The position numbers were made by a program, and so were the translations under genes. A DNA stretch of 64,000 nucleotides, taken from Bog-756 sp963704585 (GTDB lineage: Bacteria; Actinomycetota; Acidimicrobiia; Acidimicrobiales; RAAP-2). This document shows positions 45,185 through 54,037 of the stretch, piece by piece (position 1 is the first letter of the stretch; each line of letters opens with the position of its first letter). The notes under the pieces are model-generated. The model saw only the letters and a list, made by a program, of their open reading frames with translations, did no database searches and was not told the DNA's origin. Where the stretch lies: the NCBI GenBank assembly GCA_963704585.1, contig OY969919.1, forward strand, positions 2,170,001-2,234,000. The letters are read 5' to 3'.

Positions 45185-47572
45185 ATGGGGGTTCCATCGC
45201 AACATCCTGATGACCGGACGCGCCTGTCCGAGCTGGAAAGAGAGCTCGAGAAGCTGAGAGTAGAGAACGCCCGACTTCGTGCCCTCCTCGGGCTTGATGG
45301 GCGAGGGTCGCGACTCGATGCCTCTGCAGCGGAGCCAGAGGCGGTGGCGGCTGAGGATGGAAGCGCCGTCCCGTCGATGCACGTGACGCAGAGCTGTTCT
45401 GCCGGCGAGAAGATCGCTCTATTCCGATCCCGATTCGTCGGACGCGAGGACGTCCACGCGCTCGCTTGGAACAGCCAAAGAACCGGCAAGTCGGGATGGT
45501 GCCCTGCAGTTCGAGGTGGCTTCGTCAATGCGAAGGCAACCCATCGCGAGTACCTGCCGTTCAGCGATGAAATTCTGGAGCGCCACCTCGCGGGTGAGGT
45601 GCACGTCGGGATCTATCCGCTGCTCCATGGGGACACCTGTCGTCTGCTCGCCTGCGACTTCGATGGTCCCGGCTGGGCATTGGACGCGCTCGCCTACCGC
45701 GATGCCGCCGAGGCCCTGGGAATTACTACGTTGCTGGAGCGCTCGCGATCGGGTGACGGCGGCCATGTCTGGATCTTCTTCGCCGACCACGTCGCTGCGT
45801 CCTCCGCGCGCCGACTGGGTGTCCATCTGATCCGCGAGGCGATGACGGTACGTGCGGAGCTCGACTTGGCCAGCTACGACAGGCTGTTTCCGACCCAGGA
45901 CTTCATGCCCAAAGGGTCGTTCGGGAACCTGATCGCGCTGCCGTTGCAAGGAGAATGCCGTCGAAGGGGCTCGACGGTATTCCTCGACCCCCGAACCATG
46001 GAGCCCTTCGCCGATCAGTGGGAGCACCTCTCTTCGATCGAGTCGATCACCGTCCAGTTCCTCGACGAGCTGGTCGGGGGCATGGGCAACTTGGAGGCCG
46101 GCCCGGACGTTCGGACGTATCGACAGGGGACGACGGTGACTCCGCCTGTTGAGCCTCCAAGCGCCATCAGTGCCCGGGCAGGGGCGATGCTGTCGATCGA
46201 CCGAGTCGGCGTTCCCCCTGCGTTGGTGGCCGCGTTGAAGCACGCAGCGTCGCTCCACAACCCCGAGTTCTATGAAAGGGAGCGAATGCGATTCTCCACT
46301 TGGAACACTCCTCGATTCATCCGGTGCTATCGGGAGGCTGTCGGTGAGCTGCGGCTGCCCCGAGGACTTCGGGACACGGCCGCACGGATCGTCAATGAAG
46401 CGGGATGCACGCTTGAGGTCGTCGATGCATGCAATGACGCCACTCCTGTCGACGTGGAACTCCTGGCCACGCTTACGCCCGACCAGATCGAGGCGGTCGA
46501 GCTTCTGGCCGCCGACGACCTCGGCATGCTGGTGGCCCCGCCGGGTTCCGGCAAGACGGTCGTCGGTTGTGGGCTGATTGCTCGTCACAAGGTGCCCACC
46601 CTGGTGATCGTCGATAGAAAGCCCCTGGTGGACCAGTGGCGCGAGCGCCTCGTGACCCACCTGAACCTTCGCGCCAAGGAGATCGGTCAGCTGGGTGGCG
46701 GTCGAAGCAAGACAAAGGGGCTGGTGGACGTCGTGATGGTCCAGAGCCTTGCTCGTCGCGCCGATGTCGCTGAGCTCGCGGCGAACTACGGCTTGGTGAT
46801 CGTCGATGAATGTCATCACGTGCCGGCCGTGACGTTCGAGCGTGCCGTGCGTGAAATCCCCGTGCGGAGATGGGTCGGGCTCACGGCTACTCCCTATCGA
46901 CGGGACGGGTTGCAGGCAATGATGGCAATGCACTGCGGACCAGTGCGGCATACCATGTCTCCTCCTGCGGGAGCGGATCGTCACTCGCTGGAGCTGATCG
47001 TCCATGAAACCGCCCACGAAGCCACGGATAATGGTCAACACATCCAGGCCACGTTTCGGGAGTTGGTCGAGGACGACGTACGGACCGCTGCCATCTGCGA
47101 CGATGTTGCAACGGCTTCGGTCAACGGCCGCAACTGCCTTGTCCTCACCCGATGGACCGAGCATCTCGACCTCATTGCGGCCGCCCTGAAGTCACGTGGG
47201 GTCGATCCCCTGGTGCTTCACGGGCAAATGGGCAAGAAGGCCAGGACCGCAGTCCTTCAGAAGCTGGACCAATCGTCCGGCCCGGTCCCTGGACTCGTCT
47301 TAGCAGCAACTGCGAGTCTGCTCGGGGAGGGATTCGACTGTCCCCCGCTTGACACTCTGTTCCTGGCGTTCCCAATCAAGTTCAAGGGGAGCGTGGTGCA
47401 GTACGTCGGGCGCGTCCTGCGTCCGACAGCTGACAAGACGAGCGTCGAGGTTCACGACTACGTGGACACGCAGGTGCCCGTCCTGGCCCGTATGCACCGC
47501 GAGCGACGGAATGCCTACGCAGCACTCGGATTCGACGTGGCCAAGAGAAGCCGGGGGACCGGCCGATCCTGA
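45185..47572 (+). CDS. TOTE-like conflict protein: archaeo-eukaryotic primase domain fused to SF2 helicase
   Basis: 795 aa. An N-terminal coiled coil (RLSELERELEKLRVENARLR) leads to an AEP-type primase domain at about 75-310. That domain includes GKSGWCPA, the acidic CDFDGPGW pair, the histidine motif SRSGDGGHVWIFF, and DRLFPTQDFMPKGSFGNLIALP. A DEAD/DEAH helicase follows, with Walker A APPGSGKTVVG, motif II VDECHH, motif III LTATPYRRDG and motif VI QYVGRVLRP. This architecture matches the TOTE conflict-system primase-helicases, believed to act against invading DNA. A nuclease domain was not recognised. It lies between a toxin-antitoxin pair and an Lsr2 gene, next to an integrative element. 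Confidence 0.85.
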   Translation: MGVPSQHPDDRTRLSELERELEKLRVENARLRALLGLDGRGSRLDASAAEPEAVAAEDGSAVPSMHVTQSCSAGEKIALFRSRFVGREDVHALAWNSQRTGKSGWCPAVRGGFVNAKATHREYLPFSDEILERHLAGEVHVGIYPLLHGDTCRLLACDFDGPGWALDALAYRDAAEALGITTLLERSRSGDGGHVWIFFADHVAASSARRLGVHLIREAMTVRAELDLASYDRLFPTQDFMPKGSFGNLIALPLQGECRRRGSTVFLDPRTMEPFADQWEHLSSIESITVQFLDELVGGMGNLEAGPDVRTYRQGTTVTPPVEPPSAISARAGAMLSIDRVGVPPALVAALKHAASLHNPEFYERERMRFSTWNTPRFIRCYREAVGELRLPRGLRDTAARIVNEAGCTLEVVDACNDATPVDVELLATLTPDQIEAVELLAADDLGMLVAPPGSGKTVVGCGLIARHKVPTLVIVDRKPLVDQWRERLVTHLNLRAKEIGQLGGGRSKTKGLVDVVMVQSLARRADVAELAANYGLVIVDECHHVPAVTFERAVREIPVRRWVGLTATPYRRDGLQAMMAMHCGPVRHTMSPPAGADRHSLELIVHETAHEATDNGQHIQATFRELVEDDVRTAAICDDVATASVNGRNCLVLTRWTEHLDLIAAALKSRGVDPLVLHGQMGKKARTAVLQKLDQSSGPVPGLVLAATASLLGEGFDCPPLDTLFLAFPIKFKGSVVQYVGRVLRPTADKTSVEVHDYVDTQVPVLARMHRERRNAYAALGFDVAKRSRGTGRS

Positions 47573-47890
47573 GTCGCGGCTGGACGGCAATTCCGAGTTC
47601 TTGGCCCAGCCGGCCCGCTGGTTGGACGGATGTCTCGAAAGAGGCCCAACATCGTTTCACCGTAACCCAGGAGGCTCCAGGACGTTCGACGTCTATGGTC
47701 GTACCCAATGGCGAGTCGGTAGTCGATCACGCGATGGTGATCGCTCTCTAAAGGGTGATCGATCGACACGGATCGAGCAGTGATCGGGGTGCCTCGTTCG
47801 TGCCGAACTGCCCACCGACCCTGCCAGCAGAGGCGGTGCGTCAAGCAGAGCCCCTGGCTACCCGCGGGTGCCAGAGATACGGTTCGATAG
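47573..47890. other. Intergenic region, no supported gene
   Basis: About 320 bp with mixed composition. Overlapping short frames exist on both strands, but none has a recognisable sequence or ribosome-binding site. Confidence 0.4.
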
Positions 47891-48115
47891 ATGTTCTTGA
47901 TTCTCGTGCTTGTGATCGTCGGAGCCGCGAGTGTCGGGATTGCCCGAACGATTTGCAGGCGACTGGCCGAAGACGATCACGGTACGGCGCGCTCGTTAGC
48001 GCCGAGCGCGAGGTCCAAGTTGGTGACCGTTTCCCTGGCTCTCGGCGTATTCGTCCCTCTATTGCTGGTCACATACCTTGCAATCGGGTTGGTACGACAC
48101 GCCGTTGGGCGATAG
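47891..48115 (+). CDS. Small two-helix membrane protein, unknown
   Basis: 74 aa with two hydrophobic segments (FLILVLVIVGAASVGIA and LVTVSLALGVFVPLLLV) separated by a charged loop of about 25 residues. It is probably inserted in the membrane as a hairpin. No family is recognised and the ribosome-binding site is weak. The call rests on the clear membrane pattern. It lies between the primase-helicase and Lsr2. Confidence 0.45.
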   Translation: MFLILVLVIVGAASVGIARTICRRLAEDDHGTARSLAPSARSKLVTVSLALGVFVPLLLVTYLAIGLVRHAVGR

Positions 48116-48217
48116 CAGGAACACTTCCGAATGGACATCGGGCTCCACCTGCCCGCCCAAACGGAGATTCAGGGGCAGGGAGTTCCGACGTGAGAGCGTC
48201 CGGCTGGTCGCGGCGAC

Positions 48218-48589
48218 TTAGGGGCGACCCGCGTCAATCCACGCCTGCACGGCGCTGTCCGCGATCCGTCGGGCAGCCTTGGTCGTCAGCTTGCGCCGAA
48301 CGCCCCACTTTCGGAAGCGTTCCTTCTCTTCGACGTCCAGCTGTGAGAACAAGGTCTTGCCAGAGGATCGGGGCGAGGCAGCACGACGCCTAACGGTCCG
48401 TCGATTGCCACGAGATGCTCGACCAGCGTCGGCGTAGCGCTTGAATGCACGGCGCATCGCTGCGGCGTTCCGCTTGCTCAGGTCAATCTCGTAGGTCTTG
48501 CCATCGATTGCGAAGGCGATCGTTTCGCTGGCCGCCGAGCCGTCAATGTCGTCGACCAGCTCGACGGTGATGAATTCGTTGCGTGCCAC
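48218..48589 (-). CDS. lsr2: Lsr2-family nucleoid-associated protein
   Basis: 123 aa. The N-terminal dimerisation domain reads VELVDDIDGSAASETIAFAI and YEIDLSKRNAAAMRRAF. The linker is Arg/Ser-rich, and the C-terminal DNA-binding helices read FRKWGVRRKL and KAARRIADSAVQAW. Lsr2 is the actinobacterial H-NS analogue, which silences AT-rich foreign DNA. The usual RGR DNA-contact motif is not seen in its normal place, so this paralogue is divergent. A copy inside the island suggests it manages expression of nearby foreign genes. GTG 48589. Confidence 0.85.
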   Translation of the reverse strand: MARNEFITVELVDDIDGSAASETIAFAIDGKTYEIDLSKRNAAAMRRAFKRYADAGRASRGNRRTVRRRAASPRSSGKTLFSQLDVEEKERFRKWGVRRKLTTKAARRIADSAVQAWIDAGRP

Positions 48590-49119
48590 AGATCTCCCAC
48601 TTCCTTCCTTGGTGTTCGCTCTCGCACGCTACTGCACCCCAATGCGAGAGATGGAATCTCCTCATCGATCAGGACTGTGTAGGGACGAGCAACATCTTGG
48701 AAGGCTGTGCGCCGAGAAATTGTGATCTGCGGTCTGGCCACCTGTTGAGCTGATGGGCGCATAACTCAGTATTGGCTGAGGTCACCGCGGGCACCGACGG
48801 GATGCGTCCATGCCGCCCAGCGATCTGGGACAGGGGGAATGATCCGGCAAAATGATGCCGTGCATGATGAAATCGTGAGCGCTGTGGAAATGATTTGCGC
48901 GTGCGACCAGTCCTGGTGCGCGCTGTCACGGAGTTGGAGATGCAGGTATGGCCGTAGGCGGCGTGCAGGAAGGCGAACCGGCACCTCACACCCTCTGGCT
49001 GGCGATGGGTCAAGCCGCATCCAGATCATCTTGTCCGCTGCATTGAGTTCCTAGCCCTTTACCCACTCACTGAGTAACCCCTGTCCACAAATGCAGTTCA
49101 TGGGCAGTATGAACGGCGT
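48590..49119. other. Intergenic region, no supported gene
   Basis: About 530 bp upstream of lsr2 and downstream of the PH-like region. Base composition is lower in GC than the chromosome on the left. Small frames on both strands lack recognisable sequence. The AT-rich left end presumably includes the lsr2 promoter. Confidence 0.4.
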
Positions 49120-49759
49120 TTATAGATGCTTATCATCGGCGGCAAGCTCTTCGCATTCGGCCAAGAGTGGCTGGTTTGATCGCGTCAAGAGTGGTCTCCA
49201 ACCCCGCCACCCGCCGTCCTTCAGGTAGACACGACGGGATCCGTCGTCCCCCGAGTAACCCACGATGATCCACCGATTGAAGAAGTCAGGGGCCACTCGG
49301 CCTGCACTCACTGTGGTGACGCGGTCAAGAGTGATGCGGAAATCAGCCGACGTGAAGGTGACGCCGTCAGAGGCGAAGTCGAGGCAACCCACCTTGGTGC
49401 ACGGCAATCTCCGATTGTCAGCCAACACGGATGACTTCGGTGACAAATGAAGATGGCACGCTGTAGTGCTCACCCCACTCACGTATGTCCATCGACTTGT
49501 AGTCGTCCGCGATGACGGCTGCCCGATCCCCAGCTTCTTCGTCCGTTTCGGTTACGTCTAGGACCCGCCTTGTACCGACTGAGTTGTCTACGGCGACTTC
49601 GGGATATTTGCTTACCGTTCTGCCAGAACCCGAACCCCCTGCGGGGCCAGTTCCGGGGCTCAGGACAGCACCCAACAAATTGACGATCAGATTGAGGGCA
49701 GTGTCGTCGCCGTGGGACTCCGTAGGCCTGACCTCGAATCGGAGCGGCGGGACATCCAC
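49120..49759 (-). pseudogene. Hypothetical protein with PH-like C-terminal domain, possibly frameshifted
   Basis: Two overlapping minus-strand frames, 49759-49418 and 49482-49120, read best as one protein. The upstream half (VPPLRFEVRPTESHGDD to SFVTEVIRV) has no recognised domain. The downstream half (CLDFASDGVTFTSADFRITL, then RWIIVGYSGDDGSRRVYLKDG) looks like a bacterial PH-type beta domain. A single-base shift near 49430 would join them. They could also be two separate small genes. No function can be given. Confidence 0.35.
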
Positions 49760-50050
49760 GGACTCATTATCGTGCCGCCGGATTCAGCGGGGCAAGAAGC
49801 CATCCCGCGAGTACTGAGTCAGGGGCAGGTAAATGCCGCGGCACTGACGCCTCGCCATGAGACAGCTGAGACATGCGACAAGCCGATTCCTGCCTCATTG
49901 CCGCTTCGTCCTGTCGTGCAGACGCTGTCGCGCCGATGTCGTGGCAGCTGTCGTGCCGTCGTGCCAGATCGATCTGGCACGTTCCTGGCACGAACTGCAG
50001 GTGGTGGTCTGCCTGCCCCAAGTGCAAGCCATTAACCAGGGAAATCTCGA
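49760..50050. other. Non-coding region next to the attachment site
   Basis: About 290 bp with no supported gene, on the chromosome side of the tRNA-Ala half. The right part holds the clustered GTGCC/GGCAC half-sites described separately. Such repeats next to a tRNA attachment site may be integrase arm sites of this or an earlier element. Confidence 0.45.
49951..49993. repeat. Clustered TCGTGCC/GGCACGA half-sites with a 22-bp palindrome
   Basis: A perfect 22-bp palindrome runs from 49960 to 49981 (CGTGCCAGATC and its complement). Extra half-sites lie on each side: TCGTGCC at 49951-49957 and CCTGGCACGA at 49984-49993. The set ends about 60 bp from the tRNA-Ala half. This resembles arm-type or excisionase binding sites. 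A binding protein cannot be named. Confidence 0.7.
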
Positions 50051-50095
50051 GTGGAGATGATGGGACTCGAACCCACGACCCCCTGCTTGCAAAGG
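50051..50095 (-). other. tRNA-Ala(UGC) 3' half: attachment site of an integrative element
   Basis: Read on the minus strand, this is the anticodon loop (TTTGCAA, anticodon TGC), the 3' anticodon strand, variable loop, T arm (GTGGG TTCGAGT CCCAT) and acceptor 3' strand ending in CTCCAC. The 5' half (acceptor 5' strand and D arm) is absent: the bases before the loop do not pair with GCAGG. The piece is therefore not a functional tRNA. It is the 3' end copy left by integration at a tRNA gene. The orientation predicts the complete tRNA beyond the right edge, on the minus strand. Confidence 0.85.
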
Positions 50096-50589
50096 GCGTA
50101 GAGGCGGATACCGACGAACACTGACGAACCATTACGGCTGGTCAGAGCAGGTATCGGGTCAGCGGCGAACGGTCACGAATGACGGCGATCGCGGATGGAC
50201 GCGCGACGAACAGGTCCCTGACCCTGAGACTTGTCGAAGGGTCATGAAGGGGATTGTCGAGCTAGCCGATTGGAAAGGCGAACTCGACCCGGCTCCAGGT
50301 CGTGCCGCCGGTCGGCGGAAACCTCAGCTCGACGGACTCGGCAACTCCACACTACGTGCCAGAGGCTCAGCGGCATTCAAGTTCGCCCGGCTCCCGTTCC
50401 GTCTGTTCGCGTCCTCGGTGGAGGGCGCCAAAGGCGACGGCGTCAGTCGGCGGCCTGTCGTGTTCGATCATAGGATGCCCGGCGCGTGCCGGTGCATATC
50501 CGGCGATAGGGGCGGTCTCCGCCCGGTTCAGTAGCAGGTCCTATGGAGTGTCCGAGCCCCGCGTGAGCGAGCTCGATAGATTCTGCGCG
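50096..50589. other. Left end of the integrative element, no supported gene
   Basis: About 490 bp. Open frames run through it on the plus strand but lack ribosome-binding sites and recognisable sequence. It probably carries the left arm of the attachment site and the promoter of the gene at 50590. Confidence 0.4.
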
Positions 50590-51189
50590 ATGCCGGATCG
50601 AGAACAAGGCGTAGCTAGCGTTTGGCTCGTGATCGTGGTCGTCCTTCTCGTCGCCGTGGTTGGCGTTCTAATCGGGCTTTTGATCGGGCAACGCCAGGCA
50701 GCGAGTCCAGCGACCACCCAGGTGACCCATGCATCCCTCCCGACTCTCGGCACGCTTCAGAGTGGCGAGGGGTACCTATCGACACCGGCCGACACCGCTC
50801 AAGTTCGCTTCGCGACTTGGGTTCTGCGACCCGACGGGACTTTCACTGGGTCACTCACCGGTGTCACTTATCAGATAGCCGGAAGCGATGGGGACCAGTC
50901 TGCCGTACCCCAGAACATCAACATCCCGTTCACTGGTTACATCTCCGGGAACCAGGTGTCGATCACGGATCAAAACGCATCGCCCATCGCCGGGACGATC
51001 ACGTTGAAGTCCCTCACCTTGAACGCGGCCACTTACACGCTCTCATCCCAAGCCGACTACCAATCGGCACTCGGTGCTGCGTCCTCGCTCGCCAATGAGT
51101 GCGTGTCGTATGCCAACCAGCATGGCGGAAGCACATCGGGTGAGCCAACCCCATGCGACACGTTTTTCGCCTTCGGGACTTCGGGCTGA
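50590..51189 (+). CDS. Membrane-anchored protein with extracytoplasmic domain, unknown
   Basis: About 199 aa. After a short N-terminus, residues about 12-32 form one membrane helix (VWLVIVVVLLVAVVGVLIGLL). The remaining 165 residues are rich in Thr, Ser, Gly and Asn with predicted strands (FTGSLTGVTYQIAGSDGDQS), as in surface-exposed beta proteins. Two Cys near the end could pair. No family is recognised. The ATG at 50590 is used; GTG 50563 is an alternative. It is a cargo gene of the integrative element. Confidence 0.6.
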   Translation: MPDREQGVASVWLVIVVVLLVAVVGVLIGLLIGQRQAASPATTQVTHASLPTLGTLQSGEGYLSTPADTAQVRFATWVLRPDGTFTGSLTGVTYQIAGSDGDQSAVPQNINIPFTGYISGNQVSITDQNASPIAGTITLKSLTLNAATYTLSSQADYQSALGAASSLANECVSYANQHGGSTSGEPTPCDTFFAFGTSG

Positions 51190-51252
51190 AGCCCCACCCC
51201 CGGTTTGAGTCCTGGGCCAAGGCTGCCCCGCTAGTGCCGTTGTGAGCGACCC

Positions 51253-51946
51253 TCAGGCGGTTCCTGTTCGCTGTGCGATCCGCCGAACTTGATTCGGGTT
51301 CCAGGCTCCACCGGACCGCGTGTTGAGGCCGGCGTCGGACATCGCCGACGCGATCTCCCGATAGGAGGCGCCAGTGCGCCGCATCGCGGTCACGGTGTCA
51401 ACGACCGCTGACTCGGCCTCGTTGACCACCAGCTCCCCTCCCTGTGCCTTGTAGCCGTAGGCAGGGCGACCGCCCCCATACCCACCCTTGGCCAGCTTGA
51501 CCGCCTTTCCAGCCATCATCCGTCCACGTATGACGGCACGCTCGTACTGGGCAATGCCTCCGAGCAGCTGACGGACCAGGACAGCGTGTGGCGTCGTCGC
51601 CCTCGGCCGCTGGCTCGGTGACCGACACGACCTGCTGCGCCGCCAGCCTCCAGCCGAGCGTGGACCGTCTCCTGCAGCAACAGGTTGCGGGCCAGCCGGT
51701 CGAGCCGGTAGACGACCAGCACGCTCGCTTCGCCTCGTTCGATTCGTGCGAGCCCTTCGGCCAGCCCACGACGATGATCGAGGCCGTTCGAGCCCGATTG
51801 GCCTTCGTCGCTCACCATCGCAACCAGGCGCAGCTCTTGCGCCTTGCAGTAGTCGCGGATGGCAGCCTCCTGAACGTCCAGCCCGAAGCCGTCGACCTGC
51901 TCCGTCGTGCTGACTCTCGTGTACCCGATCACCCGCGTCTGGCCAT
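51253..51946 (-). pseudogene. Serine recombinase (resolvase/invertase family), multiply frameshifted
   Basis: The pieces of a small resolvase lie in three frames. The first has VIGYTRVSTTEQVDGFGLDVQ (catalytic Ser) and VVYRLDRLARNLLLQETV. The second has VVSVTEPAAEGDDAT. The third has AVLVRQLLGGIAQYERAVIRGRMMAGK and a C-terminal helix-turn-helix (SYREIASAMSDAGLNTR). Shifts lie near 51640 and 51590. A further one at the start would link the frame to an ATG at 51946 with an AGGAGG site. It is either inactive or poorly sequenced. A dyad lies just upstream. Confidence 0.75.
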
Positions 51947-51963
51947 CGCCGAACCTCCTCAGC

Positions 51964-51989
51964 GTTACCTTACCTAAAGGTATTGTAAC
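51964..51989. promoter_or_regulatory. Dyad in the recombinase promoter region
   Basis: GTTAC (51964-51968) and GTAAC (51985-51989) surround TACCT/AGGTA around a central AA, with ten of thirteen positions paired about one centre. The region is AT-rich and lies 18 bp upstream of the possible recombinase ATG. It may be the autoregulatory or recombination site of the broken recombinase. By-eye call. Confidence 0.5.
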
Positions 51990-52211
51990 AGTGCAGCTAG
52001 TCGCTGCGCAACGTGTCCGCCGACATTGTTCCGGCGGAGCAATCTTGCGCAATGAGGCTCCGGATCTCCTCAACCCTCACAGGACTCCGGCAAGGAATCT
52101 GTGAGTCCGAGAACCGTCTTGACAGTTCTGTGGGCTCTCAGACAGCCGGTAGGCCTAGCCTTTCGGCGGCGGGAAACCCTGTCACGAATGTGGATCTGGA
52201 TGGAGAAGGCG

Positions 52212-52628
52212 ATGACAGACCAACCCACGATGGAAACGGGCACTGTAGGACCGACACCACCGACTGAGCCTCTACCCAAGAAGGCTCCAGGACCTTGGAG
52301 GGATCGTCTCATCACGGTTGTACTAGCTGCGATCGTGGCAGCCGCCGTGAGCTTTGGTGTCGGCGCATTGCACCCAGGACCGCAGGGTAAGGCCGGGACT
52401 ACCGGAAAGACCGGAAAGACGGGTTTGACCGGACTGACAGGTCCTTCTGGCTCTGCCGCTCAGGTGACTGGCCTCGGAGTCTGCTTTAACACGAATTTCG
52501 GTGGAGACGGAGTGTATACGTGGGTGTCCTCAGTCTCGATCAACAGCCCGACTGTCCGAGCGGACGGAACGACCTACTGTTCGTACGGCAGCTACGTTCC
52601 CGTGGCCCCTCAACCCATAAATGGATGA
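52212..52628 (+). CDS. Small membrane-anchored collagen-like protein
   Basis: About 138 aa. A Pro-rich cytoplasmic N-terminus is followed by a membrane helix (LITVVLAAIVAAAVSFGVGAL, about residues 33-53). Gly-x-x triplets follow (GPQGKAGTTGKTGKTGLTGL), about nine collagen-like repeats. A C-terminal domain follows, with Cys at about 90 and 125. ATG 52212 has GGAGAAGG upstream. Such short collagen stalks in bacterial surface proteins trimerise. It is a cargo gene of the element with unknown role. Confidence 0.72.
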   Translation: MTDQPTMETGTVGPTPPTEPLPKKAPGPWRDRLITVVLAAIVAAAVSFGVGALHPGPQGKAGTTGKTGKTGLTGLTGPSGSAAQVTGLGVCFNTNFGGDGVYTWVSSVSINSPTVRADGTTYCSYGSYVPVAPQPING

Positions 52629-52758
52629 ACAAGACTCGCGGGTCAGATCGATGGCTTGAAGTTGGATCGCCAGCGAGGCGACGGGAACTGGGCTGATGCC
52701 TACGAACCGTTGCCAATCTGCTAGGCCCGCTCTCTGCCGAACCCGCACTCCTCGCCGA

Positions 52759-53085
52759 TCAAAGTCGGTCGAGGAATGGGCCGGGCTCCATGCCAGACCT
52801 CTTGTATTCCTTGTGCCAGGCCTGAAAGAGCCCCTGCGGCGGATACGTCGACGGAACGCCTCGCACGACCGGTCCGTGTCTCACTTCCCAAGCATTCCAG
52901 AAGGCGTCGGTGTGCTTTTTCGCACCGGGGTGCACCCCCACCCAGACAAGGTTGAGCGCCCCACCGATCAGCTTCCAGCCGAATCCACCGACCAAGAGGA
53001 AGCCAACGATGAGGCCCGGCACCAGGCCCCATCGATTCCCCACCCACACAGCCACCACAAGGCCAATCACCGTCAAGATGATCAT
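52759..53085 (-). CDS. Small membrane protein, unknown
   Basis: 108 aa. Two hydrophobic segments (IILTVIGLVVAVWVG and LVPGLIVGFLLVGGFGW) lie near the N-terminus, followed by a soluble C-terminal part rich in Trp and His (HTDAFWNAWEVRHG). The start is ATG 53085. No known family. It may be anchored with the C-terminus in the cytoplasm. Confidence 0.55.
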   Translation of the reverse strand: MIILTVIGLVVAVWVGNRWGLVPGLIVGFLLVGGFGWKLIGGALNLVWVGVHPGAKKHTDAFWNAWEVRHGPVVRGVPSTYPPQGLFQAWHKEYKRSGMEPGPFLDRL

Positions 53086-53240
53086 GAGGGCAGGCTAACA
53101 ATGCCGCGCCGATTTCGCCTCAGGGATGCACCACCGTGCAAGTGCTGGCGACTTCCCCTCACCGGGTGCAGCTATACCGGCTAGGTAGTTGTTGATCGGT
53201 TCCGTCCAACCCTCATTTGCTCTGACCACCACAGCGCCGG

Positions 53241-53543
53241 CTAAAGACCGTGAGCGATCTGCCACGCCCTTTGACGTGTGGTCCCCATCTCCTCCCCGAT
53301 CTCAGCCCACGTCCACGACTCGGAGCGCAGGTTACGCACAGTTGCCCGCTGCTCTGCCCTGAGCGGCCCCTCCAGCCGTCGCAGGCACTCAATTACCTTG
53401 AGGCGGAGGACCGGATTCTCGAAGCGCTTGACGGCTGATAGGACTTCAATCGCAAGTTGCTCGGGAACGTCGGATTGGCGCGCATAGGCGCGCAGGGCAC
53501 GACCTCGGGCACCCCTCGAAGCTCGCATGTGACGTGCGACCAT
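53241..53543 (-). CDS. Small helix-turn-helix protein
   Basis: About 100 aa. The C-terminal ATVRNLRSESWTWAEIGEEMGTTRQRAWQIAH is a helix-turn-helix of the type found in small mobile-element regulators. The N-terminal part is helical and Arg-rich. The frame stays open upstream to 53900, but that part looks unconserved. ATG 53543 is used; ATG 53528 is possible. Probably a DNA-binding protein of the element. Confidence 0.6.
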   Translation of the reverse strand: MVARHMRASRGARGRALRAYARQSDVPEQLAIEVLSAVKRFENPVLRLKVIECLRRLEGPLRAEQRATVRNLRSESWTWAEIGEEMGTTRQRAWQIAHGL

Positions 53544-54037
53544 AGGTGAAGGGTACCGATACGTCGATTCCAGCATTGCGATGGCACTCAAGGCGAAGGT
53601 TGCCCTGGTCAGGGCCCCAAGGGTGGAACATTGGGACAGGCTGGACGCAGGTACATCTACTGATTGTGCTCTTGCTTGACCAAGCGCATGGATTGGGCAA
53701 GATCGGATTGAGCACGACCAGGGCATTTGTGAGCTGGACGGGTAGCAGCGGATCGACTGAACTTCGTTTCGGCTACTCGCGAGTTGGAACCGGGTATGTG
53801 TCAGCCGAGCGGCATCATTTGGAAGTGTACCGATCGAGAAAATTTTGACCCCCCCCCTGTCGGCTGAATCCTTCCGACGTTGGCCAATGCACGACATCAA
53901 TCCTGAGCACGTTTGCGCTCAACGGAACTGCCGAAAGCGGCCGTGTTTCAGATGGTTCCGAACCTCAGCATCTCGAGTCTTGGAGCCTCGCGGAGTGATC
54001 GAGGCCTTCAGGTTTCCCGTGGCCGTACAATTCGTCG
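53544..54037. other. Region without a supported gene
   Basis: About 490 bp between the helix-turn-helix gene and the IS-interrupted gene. Weak frames exist on both strands. A run of nine Cs at 53849-53857 is a likely place for sequence errors, so a disrupted gene cannot be excluded. Confidence 0.35.

Noticed and set aside
45419..47164. 581-codon minus-strand open frame
   Set aside because: It lies opposite the primase-helicase, whose motifs are clear. The antisense protein has no recognisable domain.
50231..50534. Overlapping plus-strand frames after the attachment site
   Set aside because: They lack ribosome-binding sites, differ by frame, and have no recognisable sequence.
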